Source of the DNA: an uncultured Lachnospiraceae bacterium
GTDB taxonomy: Bacteria; Bacillota; Clostridia; Lachnospirales; Lachnospiraceae
DNA length: 38,201 nucleotides
Assembly (NCBI GenBank): GCA_902774125.1
Contig: CACYHD010000018.1
Span: forward strand, 1-38,201
Direction of reading: 5' to 3'
The position numbers and the translations under genes are program-made. Shown here piece by piece: positions 1 to 8,287 of the stretch (its first letter is position 1; the number at the start of each line of letters is the position of its first letter). The notes under the pieces were generated by a model. It had not been told where the DNA came from. It made no database searches and saw nothing but the letters and a program-made list of their open reading frames with translations.

Positions 1-393
1 TTTGCCCTTAGACTTGAACTGTCCTGCCAACTTTGCAGCTGTTGTTGTCTTACCAGCACCTTGAAGACCCATCATCATAACTACTGTTATTTCGTTATCA
101 GGAAGAAATTTAACCTGAGCCTTTTCTCCTCCAAGAAGATTGACAAGTTCTTCGTTTACTATTTTTATAACCATCTGACCAGGTGTCAATGACTTGAGAA
201 CATCCTCGCCAGTTGCTTTTTCTGTAACTGTTTTTATGAAGTTTTTTACTACTTTGAAGTTTACATCAGCTTCTAGTAAAGCAATTTTCACTTCTTTGAG
301 AGATGCCTTCACATCATCTTCTGTGAGTTTTCCCTTGCTCTTTAATCCCTTAAAAGCGTTTTGTAACTTATCAGACAAGCTTTCAAATGCCAA
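1..393 (-). CDS. ffh: Signal recognition particle protein Ffh, N-terminal part (cut by window edge)
   Basis: This is the 54-kDa SRP GTPase, which binds signal sequences on ribosomes and docks with FtsY at the membrane. Only about 131 N-terminal residues lie in the window. They begin MAFESLSDKLQNAFKGLKSK (typical Ffh helical N domain) and reach the G1 P-loop GLQGAGKTTTAAKLAGQ near residue 105, where the window ends. The start is a TTG at 393-391, not an ATG. It is supported by the alignment of AFESL with the usual Ffh start and by an AGGAGG Shine-Dalgarno 6 bases upstream, which overlaps the region just after the ylxM stop. The gene follows ylxM by about 10 bases, the usual ylxM-ffh pairing, and should share the ylxM promoter. 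Identity is clear; the rest of the protein is outside the window. Confidence 0.95.
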   Translation of the reverse strand, partial: MAFESLSDKLQNAFKGLKSKGKLTEDDVKASLKEVKIALLEADVNFKVVKNFIKTVTEKATGEDVLKSLTPGQMVIKIVNEELVNLLGGEKAQVKFLPDNEITVVMMMGLQGAGKTTTAAKLAGQFKSKGK

Positions 394-403
394 ATATGAC
401 CTC

Positions 404-727
404 CTAATAATTGTCCAGAATCTCTTCTGCTAGTTTTTTTATTTCTGCCGACTTGTTTTGGTCAGCTAGCTTGCAAATTGTCTCTATATCTTCTTTGGTT
501 TTCAAAAACTTTTCAAGAAGATGCAACTTGCTTTCGTATCTATTAAGTAGTGTGTCACATCGTTTGACAATATCGTGAACACCTTGTCTCGAAATGCCTT
601 TTTCCTGGGCAATCTCACCCAGACTTAAGTCATTCAGAACGAAATCCTCGTATATTTCTTTTTGATGATCAGTGAGTAGCTCTCCGTAAAAATCATATAG
701 AAGAGAACTTTCAAATAAATCCTTCAT
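404..727 (-). CDS. ylxM: YlxM/p13-like UPF0122 helix-turn-helix protein
   Basis: This is a small protein of about 107 residues in the YlxM (UPF0122) family, which is encoded just before ffh in Firmicutes and is thought to modulate the SRP pathway. It shows the family hallmarks LLYDFYGELLTDHQKEIYEDF and DLSLGEIAQEKGISRQGVHD, the latter a sigma-70 region 4-like helix-turn-helix near residues 35-55, followed by a charged helical C-terminus. The open frame could also start at a GTG (733-731). I prefer the ATG at 727-725 because an AGGTGA sequence sits about 5 bases before it, while the GTG has no good Shine-Dalgarno. A near-consensus promoter lies directly upstream and ffh directly downstream. 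Confidence 0.9.
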   Translation of the reverse strand: MKDLFESSLLYDFYGELLTDHQKEIYEDFVLNDLSLGEIAQEKGISRQGVHDIVKRCDTLLNRYESKLHLLEKFLKTKEDIETICKLADQNKSAEIKKLAEEILDNY

Positions 728-763
728 CTTCACCTACTTATAGATATTAATTTCACCTTAAGT

Positions 764-792
764 ATATTACAACAATAAAAAAACACTGTCAA
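764..792 (-). promoter_or_regulatory. Sigma-A promoter for ylxM-ffh
   Basis: On the minus strand, TTGACA (792-787), a 17-base spacer and TAATAT (769-764) stand upstream of ylxM. The -35 box lies inside the 3' arm of the terminator hairpin of the preceding adhesin gene, so the two signals share bases. Confidence 0.75.
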
Positions 793-814
793 GTATTTTT
801 TCTTGACAGTGTTT
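773..814 (-). terminator. Intrinsic terminator after the adhesin gene
   Basis: A perfect 13-bp inverted repeat (781-793 with 802-814, 8-base loop) reads on the minus strand as a stem ending CTTGACAGTGTTT and running into a T tract. It starts 12 bases past the stop codon of the 1952-residue adhesin gene. No T run follows on the plus strand, so it acts in one direction. Confidence 0.85.
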
Positions 815-826
815 AAGTTAATGTTT

Positions 827-3800
827 TTAAGCTAGCCGCCTGCGTCTTCTAGTATAAACAACAATAGTTATCGAAGTTAAAATAAGCAATACAGTAGCTA
901 CTATAATACCAATGAAAACTCCTGTTGGAACAAGAAAGTCTAAAGTATTAGTTACAGTAAGCTTAGTAGATTCGGTAAAGGTGAATGTTTTGGTTACAAT
1001 GTCTTCATCTTGACCATCTCCTAGCTGGAATACTGCATCGTATTCCTTGGGATCCTCAGTAACTGTAACAACAACGCCGACAGGGAGCGCAATTTCAACT
1101 TTCTCGCTGTTTTTGAGTTTGAATGTTCCACCCGTTCTGGCCATAGGTGTCTGTTCCACACCATCCTTGGCCCAAACAAAGTTATCGCCTGTTCCTGCTC
1201 CAGAAATATTAATTGTAAAGTCAAAGTCCTTACTAATATCTCCAATAGCTCCGTCGACCTTCTTTTCTATTGTAAGTATTTCTACATCAGGTTGCTTGAT
1301 TTCATTCGGTACACTTAGTGTATAAATAAAGCTATCTTCTGTTTCAATTAAGTTACCATTATACGAATCACTTATAATAGTTGGTACGCCAATTGGCGAT
1401 ATTCTAAAAATAATATCATCCTCTAGCTTAGTATAATTGAATGGTGCTCGTGTTTCTGTCAAAAAGTAAACAGAACCATTTTCTCCAGGATTAATAACTC
1501 TTCCACTATTACCACCACAAATATCTACAATACCATTTTCAGTAACCATGTCTTCAAAGCCAGTCATCGGATCTCTGTTTTTGACATAACCACTGATTGT
1601 TGTGTTGGCCTGCTTGTATAAGGCAAAATGAGCATCATCTAGATTAATGCTTGTATCATCCTTATCCATCTTGGCTATCTTAAAGTTAAATGATTTGTTA
1701 TAAACATCAACAAATGCAATTATACCGTTTGTTCCAACTTTAGAATTGGACCATTTGATATCATCATCTTCCTCAGTACCCCAAGGTGTTGTTCCGTCGT
1801 CATAATACATAGAAATTGTGTCATCATTGTTAATCTTGAACGATACCTTCTTTTGAATTCCTACGTATCCACGCGGAGCTTTGTTTTGCTCTAATGTGTA
1901 TATCTTATTGCGTTCAAAGTTATACATCATTGTAATGATACCATCATTTTTCGTTGTATATGTATCTAGTGCATTGTTATTGTCATCATAAAGTGTAAAC
2001 TTACCTCCGGCGAGCTTTTCATCGCTGTCCCACTTAAATAGTCTAAGCGCCAAGCCACCATTTCGCGTATTTGTAATTGTATCTATTCGTGTTGATTCAC
2101 TTGAATCGCCTCGTTCTGTAGAAACAACATAATCATATGCTTTGTCAGGACTTTCGCCAGAAGGTGTTGCAGCAGGTGTTCTTGTTGCAACATTATTTAC
2201 CATAGAACCATCTTCAATAGGAGTAACTATTCCGTAATTTGATACAGTTCCATCTTGATCTACTAAAGGAGATGGATTACTTATAGTAACTTCCTTAACA
2301 ACGTAATCGCTTAGATTAGTTCTAGCTGTTCCGTCAGATCTAGGCTTGAGTGAAGTCCAAAAATAATACGCTGATGTAGAAGGTGATTTGATTTGCTTAA
2401 CAGAATCTTGAAGCAATTCTCCTGCCACATATACTGCAGTATATATCGGAGCGTGTCCAGTAGTGAGATTTACATCACTCCAATTCTTTTTAACATTTAT
2501 ACCAAAGCCCTTCTTATTGATTACTTCCATCTGAGGGTTTTCTTCAGCTCGGACTTTGCCGACATTGAGAGGATTGTCATCATACTCCCAATACGAAGGA
2601 ATATCTTCCGTAGTATGGTCTTCATTGACCTTAGTACCCATTACTCTGTTGTAACCAACAAGGCCATAACCAGTCTTTACATCTTCAGTTACCTTGAAAA
2701 TACTTCCGGCAGGAAGTCCCGGAACACAGATTGTATAACCTGCTGGAATGTTAGATATCGCACCAAAACCAGATGTAGTAAACGTTACATCATCAACCGT
2801 ATAACCAACTATTTGGCCTTCCCTCAGCGCTTTGGCATTCCTCTGGCTATATGTAATATTGGTCTCCTCAAACTTTTTCGTTTTGGAGTTGTACGTACAC
2901 ATTCTCTTGTTAGGAGAAAGCACGTAGTAATGATACATATTAGTCAAAGGAATCTGATCCGCAGGAACATCAACAGATGAAATATGTAATCTGAAGTTGA
3001 ATGTTTCCGGATCATCTAATATTTCTTGGTCATCCTCATCTAATAACTTTTTAGTAATAAATAAATCCTTGATAACATTTTCATTTACATAGTTATCAAA
3101 TGAAATACTTGGTCTATCGTCCGCAGAGCCGATCTCTGATGAATAACTTTTCAAATCGCCTCTAATCTCAACTCTGTCTTCTGGAACAGTTTCACCATTG
3201 ATTGTAACTCTTCCATATACACTTGTGTCTACTGCACATTCTACTATTCTGTATGTAATTGTATCATCCGGGAATGCTATCTCAGCACTCTTTGAAGGAT
3301 TGATGAAATAAATATTTTCGTATGCATCTTCCTCAGCAAATCCCGGCGGTCGGTATTTCCTAACAAATGTAACTGGTTTGTTAGAATTCTGATATGTTAT
3401 ACCAATAAATTCATCGTCATTGCCCAAAAGATGTTCTTCTCCAGGCTCACCATTTGGTCCATCTGGAAGTGTATAATAAATCTGGAATGGGTATTCAACG
3501 AAATCTGTATCGATTGAATCTGCACCCTCACCACTTACGTTTTTGGATACAACTACGTGACCTGGTGTAACTGCCGCAATGTTGAATCTCATATACAAGT
3601 TAGATGCATTACCGCCTCGTTCCAAATAGAACATTTTCATTGTATGAGTAGAATAATCTCTAAAAACATTTTCTCCATCTACAAAAATATCAGACATATA
3701 TTCTTCTACTTCTGCATCGGTTGCGCTTGGATATCTATCTCTATAGTTATCCTCAAAAATATCTCTAAGTGTTGTAGTTATCATTTCGCCGTGTACTGCA

Positions 3801-6685
3801 TTTCCAGGTTTTTCATATGTAACCTCGCCAGTACGGAAATTGATTTTGCCTGTTAAGGCTGAGTGTGTTCCACCTAAGTCCAAAACAAGATCATCATCTA
3901 CATAAAGCCAGAAGTCATCATCACCAGCAAACTCAAAGACAATATCATGTCCCCAAGCATCTAATCCTGAAGGCGTTTGTACAAATGAAGCTTCCATTTC
4001 CATTCCAAAATAGAAATCGGCATATTGTTGCTCTTCTGTGAAAATCTGGTGTAATTGCTCATATTTTCTTGGATCATCCTCTGATAACTTACCCATCGTT
4101 CCATCTCTAGGTGAAGTCAATGATGAATAAAGATTTTGAGAATTGTTTTTGGCATAAACACCAGGCTTGATTGTGTCATATGGGAAAAACTGACCATGCT
4201 TGAGAGAGTTCGCCGTCTTGTTTTTGTCATGCGTACCTAGTTCTCGATAAAGTGTAAAGTCAGTTTCGCCTTTTTCGTTACTGTTAAAACTATATGTGCC
4301 ATCTTCATTTTGTTTTTTTAATGTGGCAAAGTTTTGACAACTATCAAACTCGAAGTAACCACTTGATTCGTATACTCTTTCCAAAAACAGGTGATTAACC
4401 GGCATTGCATTGGCATAAAGCCCGGCAAAATCTTTATGACTACTATCCGCCTTTGTCGCATCAGGATAACCATTTTCTTTCAAACGGTCACTTAGCAATC
4501 CAGGTGTAAGCTTATCAATAGAAGACGATCCACCAAAATAGTCCCATGTAACAGAAGCTCCATCAGCTGCTCCGTATGTCTTGCCAGATTTAACGTCAAT
4601 ATTTACCATTTTCATTTTGATTCCATACTTGTTATTGTCAACTGTTGGAACCTCGTGAAGTTTGTCGCTCAGATTCAACTCTTCTCTTGTTGCAAAGTAC
4701 AAAGGAAGAGCTACAGATTCAGAACAAGGCTCTAGGGCTGTTTTGTCAGCATTAGGTCTAAAACCAATGTAAGCATATTTGGAATTATCCCATGCTACTA
4801 CAGAACTAAAGAAATCTCCGTTTCTTCTACCCGGCATATTTACACCGATTGTATTATCTGAAAGTATTTGATTATTATGAAGTTGTGGAGCTAAATATTT
4901 TTCTGAATATGAATTATAAAACTCATAATAATAATTAGGCTCTTTGCTTACCTCATCATAATACTCTGTGAAATCCCACTCTACAGAACCAGTACCATCA
5001 CCAAGCCACATGATTTTACCGCCCGATGCATAGCATGGATACAATGAGCCGTTACTGTCGACAGCATACATATCATATCTAAGCAAGTCTTCGTTCCATA
5101 TACGCAAATATATAATTACTTTTTGACCATTCTGGATATCAGAAGCACTAATTCTATCTGCAGAAAAAGTAATCAAATCTTCATCCTGAAGGTCGGCATG
5201 ATCCAAACAATGGAACCATATTCCTTTTTTAGTTCCGTCTGTTGTAACATCAAATCGTCCGCCACCTGCATTTTCTTCTTCGGCGACAAATGTAATATAA
5301 ACGCCATTAGTAAATAGACATATATGATTGGATCCGTCAGCATTTATAGTAAAATGTGACGCTGAACTTACTGTTGTTGTATTACTTATTCCGTTACTAT
5401 CTGCACACAAATATACTGTTTCGTTATTTATTTCAGTAGATAGTAAGAACGTGTTAGTTGAAGGCTCATATGTAAATTTCCATCTATCAATTTCGTTATC
5501 TTCATCTACGTAAAGAACACGACCGCTATTGTTAGCAGTAAGCAATAGTTCGATTAGTGAATGGTTATCGCCATCTGCCATCAAAGCGTTACCACGTGTT
5601 GCCCCTTTGTTGTAATGGAACAATCCATAAGTTTTACCATCTAAAAATTGCATTTGAGAAGATGAACCGCTATCTGATGCAGGTTTGATAAAAATACGTG
5701 GATTAACTTTATCAGTGTTAGTTGTATAATAACGAATTCCGCCACCACTGCCTGAATGTTGCAACCACTTAGAAATATTGTGCTGCTTCAAATAAAATGT
5801 TTGTGGATTTGTACCCTCTACTAAAGAAATATCAAGAGTATCACCAGAAGCAGCCAGTGTAACGTTATTTCCAGAAGAATTCTTTAAATATTTTTTTACG
5901 CCATCAACATATGTATACATGTGGTATGATGAACCTGTTTTTTCAAAATACCAAATTGCAGCATTAGCTTTAACTGTTGTTTCATCTAAAACTGTAGCGG
6001 TATTATTTGTCACAAGACTAGATGTAAAATATTTTTGTGGTGAACCGTAGCTCAAACGAAATCCTGGCGGCGTACCATCATCAGATGTCAAATCTTCTAG
6101 ATTATCAATATATTCTTCATCATCGACCTCAACAGGAATCTCAACTATTTCATACACGCTAAATCCAGTTGCATAAAAACTAATTCTGTCTTCATCAACT
6201 GTAAAATCTTTGATCTGTTCTTTTGTTCCATCGTGCTTAATGTGCCATACTTCCAAATTGCTGTCAGAAGATATATGAGGATGATTAATTTGCACTTTAA
6301 TTGGATTTTCTTCACCCGGCTGGTACTCATCTTCACCATCATTAATTGTGATATCATAAGCCACTAAGCCTTTATGTTTTTTTGTCACATCTTTTACATC
6401 AGCTGATGCACCAGATGGCATCTTACCTTGAAGTGTTATATATTCTTTTTTGCTATCATCATTAGGATATAATTTGAGCTTTTGTTCAACCTTAACACCT
6501 TCTTCTTCAGGTGTATCAGTATTGGCTGACAATGAAAAAGGAACACTAGAAATCATAAGACTTACGATGCAAAAAGCACAAATAAGCCTCTTTAAAAGCA
6601 CAATTTGATTTCTATGTTCCTTTAAACGTCTAAAGGAGAGCAAGCAAAGTTTTGCGATGGTTTTTATTTTTGTAATACAACGCAT
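827..6685 (-). CDS. Giant sortase-anchored adhesin / tip pilin with fibro-slime and Cna-B-like domains
   Basis: This 1952-residue secreted surface protein is probably the tip or adhesive subunit of a pilus. The N-terminus is a long export signal: about 32 basic residues, a hydrophobic core at 34-50 and a likely cleavage after SLSA (54). Repetitive beta-rich sequence follows. A fibro-slime/PA14-like domain lies around 780-1000, with the signature FAGDDDFWLYVDDDLVLDLGG near 915-935. Several Cna-B/SpaA-like folds follow from about 1220, including FNFRLHIS, GGKFTLYDDNNN (about 1550), DDAHFALYKQ (about 1670) and FDFTINISG (about 1820). The C-terminus is a sorting signal: VPTG (1919-1922), a membrane helix and RRRRR. 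The start has GGAGGG 7 bases upstream. It follows the pilin gene by 109 bases and ends in a strong terminator. Ligand unknown. Confidence 0.8.
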   Translation of the reverse strand: MRCITKIKTIAKLCLLSFRRLKEHRNQIVLLKRLICAFCIVSLMISSVPFSLSANTDTPEEEGVKVEQKLKLYPNDDSKKEYITLQGKMPSGASADVKDVTKKHKGLVAYDITINDGEDEYQPGEENPIKVQINHPHISSDSNLEVWHIKHDGTKEQIKDFTVDEDRISFYATGFSVYEIVEIPVEVDDEEYIDNLEDLTSDDGTPPGFRLSYGSPQKYFTSSLVTNNTATVLDETTVKANAAIWYFEKTGSSYHMYTYVDGVKKYLKNSSGNNVTLAASGDTLDISLVEGTNPQTFYLKQHNISKWLQHSGSGGGIRYYTTNTDKVNPRIFIKPASDSGSSSQMQFLDGKTYGLFHYNKGATRGNALMADGDNHSLIELLLTANNSGRVLYVDEDNEIDRWKFTYEPSTNTFLLSTEINNETVYLCADSNGISNTTTVSSASHFTINADGSNHICLFTNGVYITFVAEEENAGGGRFDVTTDGTKKGIWFHCLDHADLQDEDLITFSADRISASDIQNGQKVIIYLRIWNEDLLRYDMYAVDSNGSLYPCYASGGKIMWLGDGTGSVEWDFTEYYDEVSKEPNYYYEFYNSYSEKYLAPQLHNNQILSDNTIGVNMPGRRNGDFFSSVVAWDNSKYAYIGFRPNADKTALEPCSESVALPLYFATREELNLSDKLHEVPTVDNNKYGIKMKMVNIDVKSGKTYGAADGASVTWDYFGGSSSIDKLTPGLLSDRLKENGYPDATKADSSHKDFAGLYANAMPVNHLFLERVYESSGYFEFDSCQNFATLKKQNEDGTYSFNSNEKGETDFTLYRELGTHDKNKTANSLKHGQFFPYDTIKPGVYAKNNSQNLYSSLTSPRDGTMGKLSEDDPRKYEQLHQIFTEEQQYADFYFGMEMEASFVQTPSGLDAWGHDIVFEFAGDDDFWLYVDDDLVLDLGGTHSALTGKINFRTGEVTYEKPGNAVHGEMITTTLRDIFEDNYRDRYPSATDAEVEEYMSDIFVDGENVFRDYSTHTMKMFYLERGGNASNLYMRFNIAAVTPGHVVVSKNVSGEGADSIDTDFVEYPFQIYYTLPDGPNGEPGEEHLLGNDDEFIGITYQNSNKPVTFVRKYRPPGFAEEDAYENIYFINPSKSAEIAFPDDTITYRIVECAVDTSVYGRVTINGETVPEDRVEIRGDLKSYSSEIGSADDRPSISFDNYVNENVIKDLFITKKLLDEDDQEILDDPETFNFRLHISSVDVPADQIPLTNMYHYYVLSPNKRMCTYNSKTKKFEETNITYSQRNAKALREGQIVGYTVDDVTFTTSGFGAISNIPAGYTICVPGLPAGSIFKVTEDVKTGYGLVGYNRVMGTKVNEDHTTEDIPSYWEYDDNPLNVGKVRAEENPQMEVINKKGFGINVKKNWSDVNLTTGHAPIYTAVYVAGELLQDSVKQIKSPSTSAYYFWTSLKPRSDGTARTNLSDYVVKEVTISNPSPLVDQDGTVSNYGIVTPIEDGSMVNNVATRTPAATPSGESPDKAYDYVVSTERGDSSESTRIDTITNTRNGGLALRLFKWDSDEKLAGGKFTLYDDNNNALDTYTTKNDGIITMMYNFERNKIYTLEQNKAPRGYVGIQKKVSFKINNDDTISMYYDDGTTPWGTEEDDDIKWSNSKVGTNGIIAFVDVYNKSFNFKIAKMDKDDTSINLDDAHFALYKQANTTISGYVKNRDPMTGFEDMVTENGIVDICGGNSGRVINPGENGSVYFLTETRAPFNYTKLEDDIIFRISPIGVPTIISDSYNGNLIETEDSFIYTLSVPNEIKQPDVEILTIEKKVDGAIGDISKDFDFTINISGAGTGDNFVWAKDGVEQTPMARTGGTFKLKNSEKVEIALPVGVVVTVTEDPKEYDAVFQLGDGQDEDIVTKTFTFTESTKLTVTNTLDFLVPTGVFIGIIVATVLLILTSITIVVYTRRRRRLA

Positions 6686-6714
6686 ATGCCAACCCTCCTC
6701 TCTGTATTAATATT

Positions 6715-6795
6715 TTAATGTTCTTTTATAACACTACTGAATCGATAATATGCGATTGATAAGACTAACAGTCCAGCTGATGCCATAATGCACAT
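6715..6795 (-). CDS. Possible 26-residue membrane peptide between pilin and adhesin genes
   Basis: An ATG at 6795-6793 overlaps the pilin stop codon in a TAATG arrangement typical of translational coupling. It opens a 26-codon frame reading MCIMASAGLLVLSIAYYRF and ending in a charged tail (KEH). The product would be a single hydrophobic helix. It resembles the tail of a membrane-anchored protein, so it could be a real small pilus-associated peptide or the remains of a lost gene. No Shine-Dalgarno of its own is visible, so the call is weak. Confidence 0.3.
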   Translation of the reverse strand: MCIMASAGLLVLSIAYYRFSSVIKEH

Positions 6796-7910
6796 TATAG
6801 ATACTGTGCTCTTCTGCGCTTTACCATAACAAAAATGATTAAAGCTGCACAAAGCACAATACCGATTGCAAATGGTGCAATTGTCAACAATACACCTGTA
6901 GGGATGATTCCCTCACGAGTATTTGTAAATGCAACTGAATGATCAGAATTAGCTAATGTAATATTCCCCGAATTAGCAGTACCAACACTATCGCCTGAGT
7001 CAACTGAGTGTGAAGGTGTGTAGTCCTGAGCATCCTCGTGAACTGAACATACAGCATCTTTGTTTAAGTTAAGAATCTTAAATGAACTACCATTAGTAAG
7101 ATTATATGCAGCTGAGAAAGTACCGTCAGAACCAATTGTAATTGTCTGTGGGGTACCAGTTACATCATTAACCTCAAGTGGATAAACGCCAGGAATTGCA
7201 TTTGAAACACTTAGAGTAAATGTAAATCTCTTATTCTTATCACCCTGGTTACCAGCAATGGCTTTGCTAAATGAAAAATCATACTGAGTTACACTGTTAG
7301 TATATCCAGAACTCTTTACGTCAGGATCTGTAGTATATGTACCATCTGTTTTGATTGAAGATTCAGAAGTACGAAGAATGCAGTTGGCAATTGATAATTC
7401 GTCATTGCTATCTGCTACTACAAAAACATCAAGGTAGCGAGGTGTAGCATCATAAGTAACACCTGGTCTAGCTCCATTAGATTCATTGATAATGTATCTG
7501 TACACACCCGGTTTAGTAAATGAATTATTAGGGAATGATACAGTTACACTTTTCTGAGCATACTTCTTGCCTTCCGTTGGATGAGTAGGATCAGCATCAG
7601 TTGGTAGACCCATAATTGTGCTTGAAGTATCAGAATTATCATAGGCTGCCTGTCCGATGGAAGCATCTACATCACTGGCCAAAATTTCAACTGTAGTTGC
7701 TGTAGCAGCTGCTGGAGTACCACTAGTTATTGTATAACCAAAAGTAATGCTAGGAATGTTAGCATCCGATTCTACTACTAAGTTTTTTGTAATTGTAGTA
7801 GTTCCGCCAATCGGAGTGTAACTTGTTGCAGCATTTGCTGTAGTAATACCTAATCCTACAAATAGAGCTAATCCCATACAAAACATTAATGTTTTTGCTA
7901 ATCTCATCAT
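6795..7910 (-). CDS. Spy0128/FctA-like isopeptide-forming major pilin
   Basis: This 371-residue protein looks like a sortase-polymerised backbone pilin of the FctA/Spy0128 type. It has a classic signal peptide (hydrophobic 6-22, likely cleavage after ANA at 27) and two tandem beta-sandwich domains. The first begins TTITKNLVVES and contains GVYRYIINES. The second begins FSKAIAGNQGDKNKRFTF, contains VHEDAQDY and closes with VAFTNT. The Lys, Glu and Asn positions match those that form intramolecular isopeptide bonds in this family (inferred by pattern). The C-terminus carries IPTG (336-339), a membrane helix and KRRR. An AAGGAG lies 10 bases before the first of two ATGs. It heads the cassette, transcribed with the adhesin downstream, and no intact sortase gene is nearby. 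Confidence 0.85.
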   Translation of the reverse strand: MMRLAKTLMFCMGLALFVGLGITTANAATSYTPIGGTTTITKNLVVESDANIPSITFGYTITSGTPAAATATTVEILASDVDASIGQAAYDNSDTSSTIMGLPTDADPTHPTEGKKYAQKSVTVSFPNNSFTKPGVYRYIINESNGARPGVTYDATPRYLDVFVVADSNDELSIANCILRTSESSIKTDGTYTTDPDVKSSGYTNSVTQYDFSFSKAIAGNQGDKNKRFTFTLSVSNAIPGVYPLEVNDVTGTPQTITIGSDGTFSAAYNLTNGSSFKILNLNKDAVCSVHEDAQDYTPSHSVDSGDSVGTANSGNITLANSDHSVAFTNTREGIIPTGVLLTIAPFAIGIVLCAALIIFVMVKRRRAQYL

Positions 7911-7967
7911 AACTTTTGTTCTCCTTATCTAGTAAAATCGAAAAGATTATTAATAAATATCATATAT

Positions 7968-8138
7968 TTAAAAGCCGCGTCTTCTAACAACGTAAAAAAC
8001 CCCAAACCGAAACAACAATAACTAATACCTTTATACCTAGATGAATTACAAGTTGTTTGGTCGTTTTTGTTGAGGTTTAGGGGGTTTATTTGTTTTATCT
8101 TTAACTGATAAATCCGGCCTATCCTTTATAGTTAACAT
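7968..8138 (-). pseudogene. Frameshifted relic of a membrane-anchored protein in the pilin leader
   Basis: Three short frames read in series as one broken protein. The first is an ATG-started 30-codon frame rich in Lys and Pro (KTNKPPKPQQKRPNNL, 8138-8046). The second, one frameshift later, is a hydrophobic segment (VIHLGIKVLVIVVVSVWGF). The third, after another shift, is FYVVRRRGF and a stop at 7968-7970. A Pro/Lys-rich stretch, a membrane helix and RRR fit either the C-terminus of a sortase-anchored minor pilin or the N-terminus of a pilus-type signal peptidase. I cannot tell which. The first ATG falls close to the predicted transcription start, so a leaderless 30-residue peptide is also possible. 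Confidence 0.4.
7994..8087 (-). promoter_or_regulatory. Structured pilin leader with terminator-like hairpin (possible attenuator)
   Basis: On the minus strand CCCCCTAAACC (8084-8074) can pair with GGTTTGGGG (8008-8000), followed by six Ts (7999-7994). The 65-base loop holds a second 7-bp stem (8058-8052 with 8016-8010). Bases near 8007-8008 can join either stem, so alternative folds exist. It sits between the promoter and the pilin start, about 85 bases before the ATG. An attenuation role is inferred from layout only. Confidence 0.35.
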
Positions 8139-8142
8139 AATG

Positions 8143-8171
8143 ATTATACTACAAAAGGTGTTATTTTTCAA
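8143..8171 (-). promoter_or_regulatory. Promoter of the pilin-adhesin cassette
   Basis: On the minus strand, TTGAAA (8171-8166), a 17-base spacer and a perfect TATAAT (8148-8143) lie about 230 bases upstream of the pilin start. This predicts a long leader of roughly 225 bases. Confidence 0.65.
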
Positions 8172-8211
8172 ATAAATTATAAAAATTACACATATTTTAC
8201 ATTATGTCAAT

Positions 8212-8287
8212 TTATTTAATCCTGTAAGCTGCTACAACAAATCTGCCTTCTTTAGTGTGATATGCACATGTTGAAAGCATCATAATA
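8212..8287 (-). pseudogene. C-terminal relic of a class B-like sortase
   Basis: Directly after the ilvA stop, an open stretch without a start region or ribosome site reads IMMLSTCAYHTKEGRFVVAA and then YRIK and a stop. LSTC followed about 10 residues later by RFVV is the catalytic Cys...Arg end of sortases, most like class B (TLSTC...RFVV). Only about 24 residues survive, and the rest of the gene is missing where ilvA ends. A sortase is what a pilin/adhesin cassette would need, so the relic probably marks a lost pilus sortase. The match is from motif recall. Confidence 0.6.

Noticed and set aside
2393-2980. A 195-codon open frame on the plus strand
   Set aside because: It lies wholly antisense to the adhesin gene, has no ribosome site or recognisable domain, and is Cys/Arg/Ile-rich as expected from reading AT-rich coding DNA backwards.
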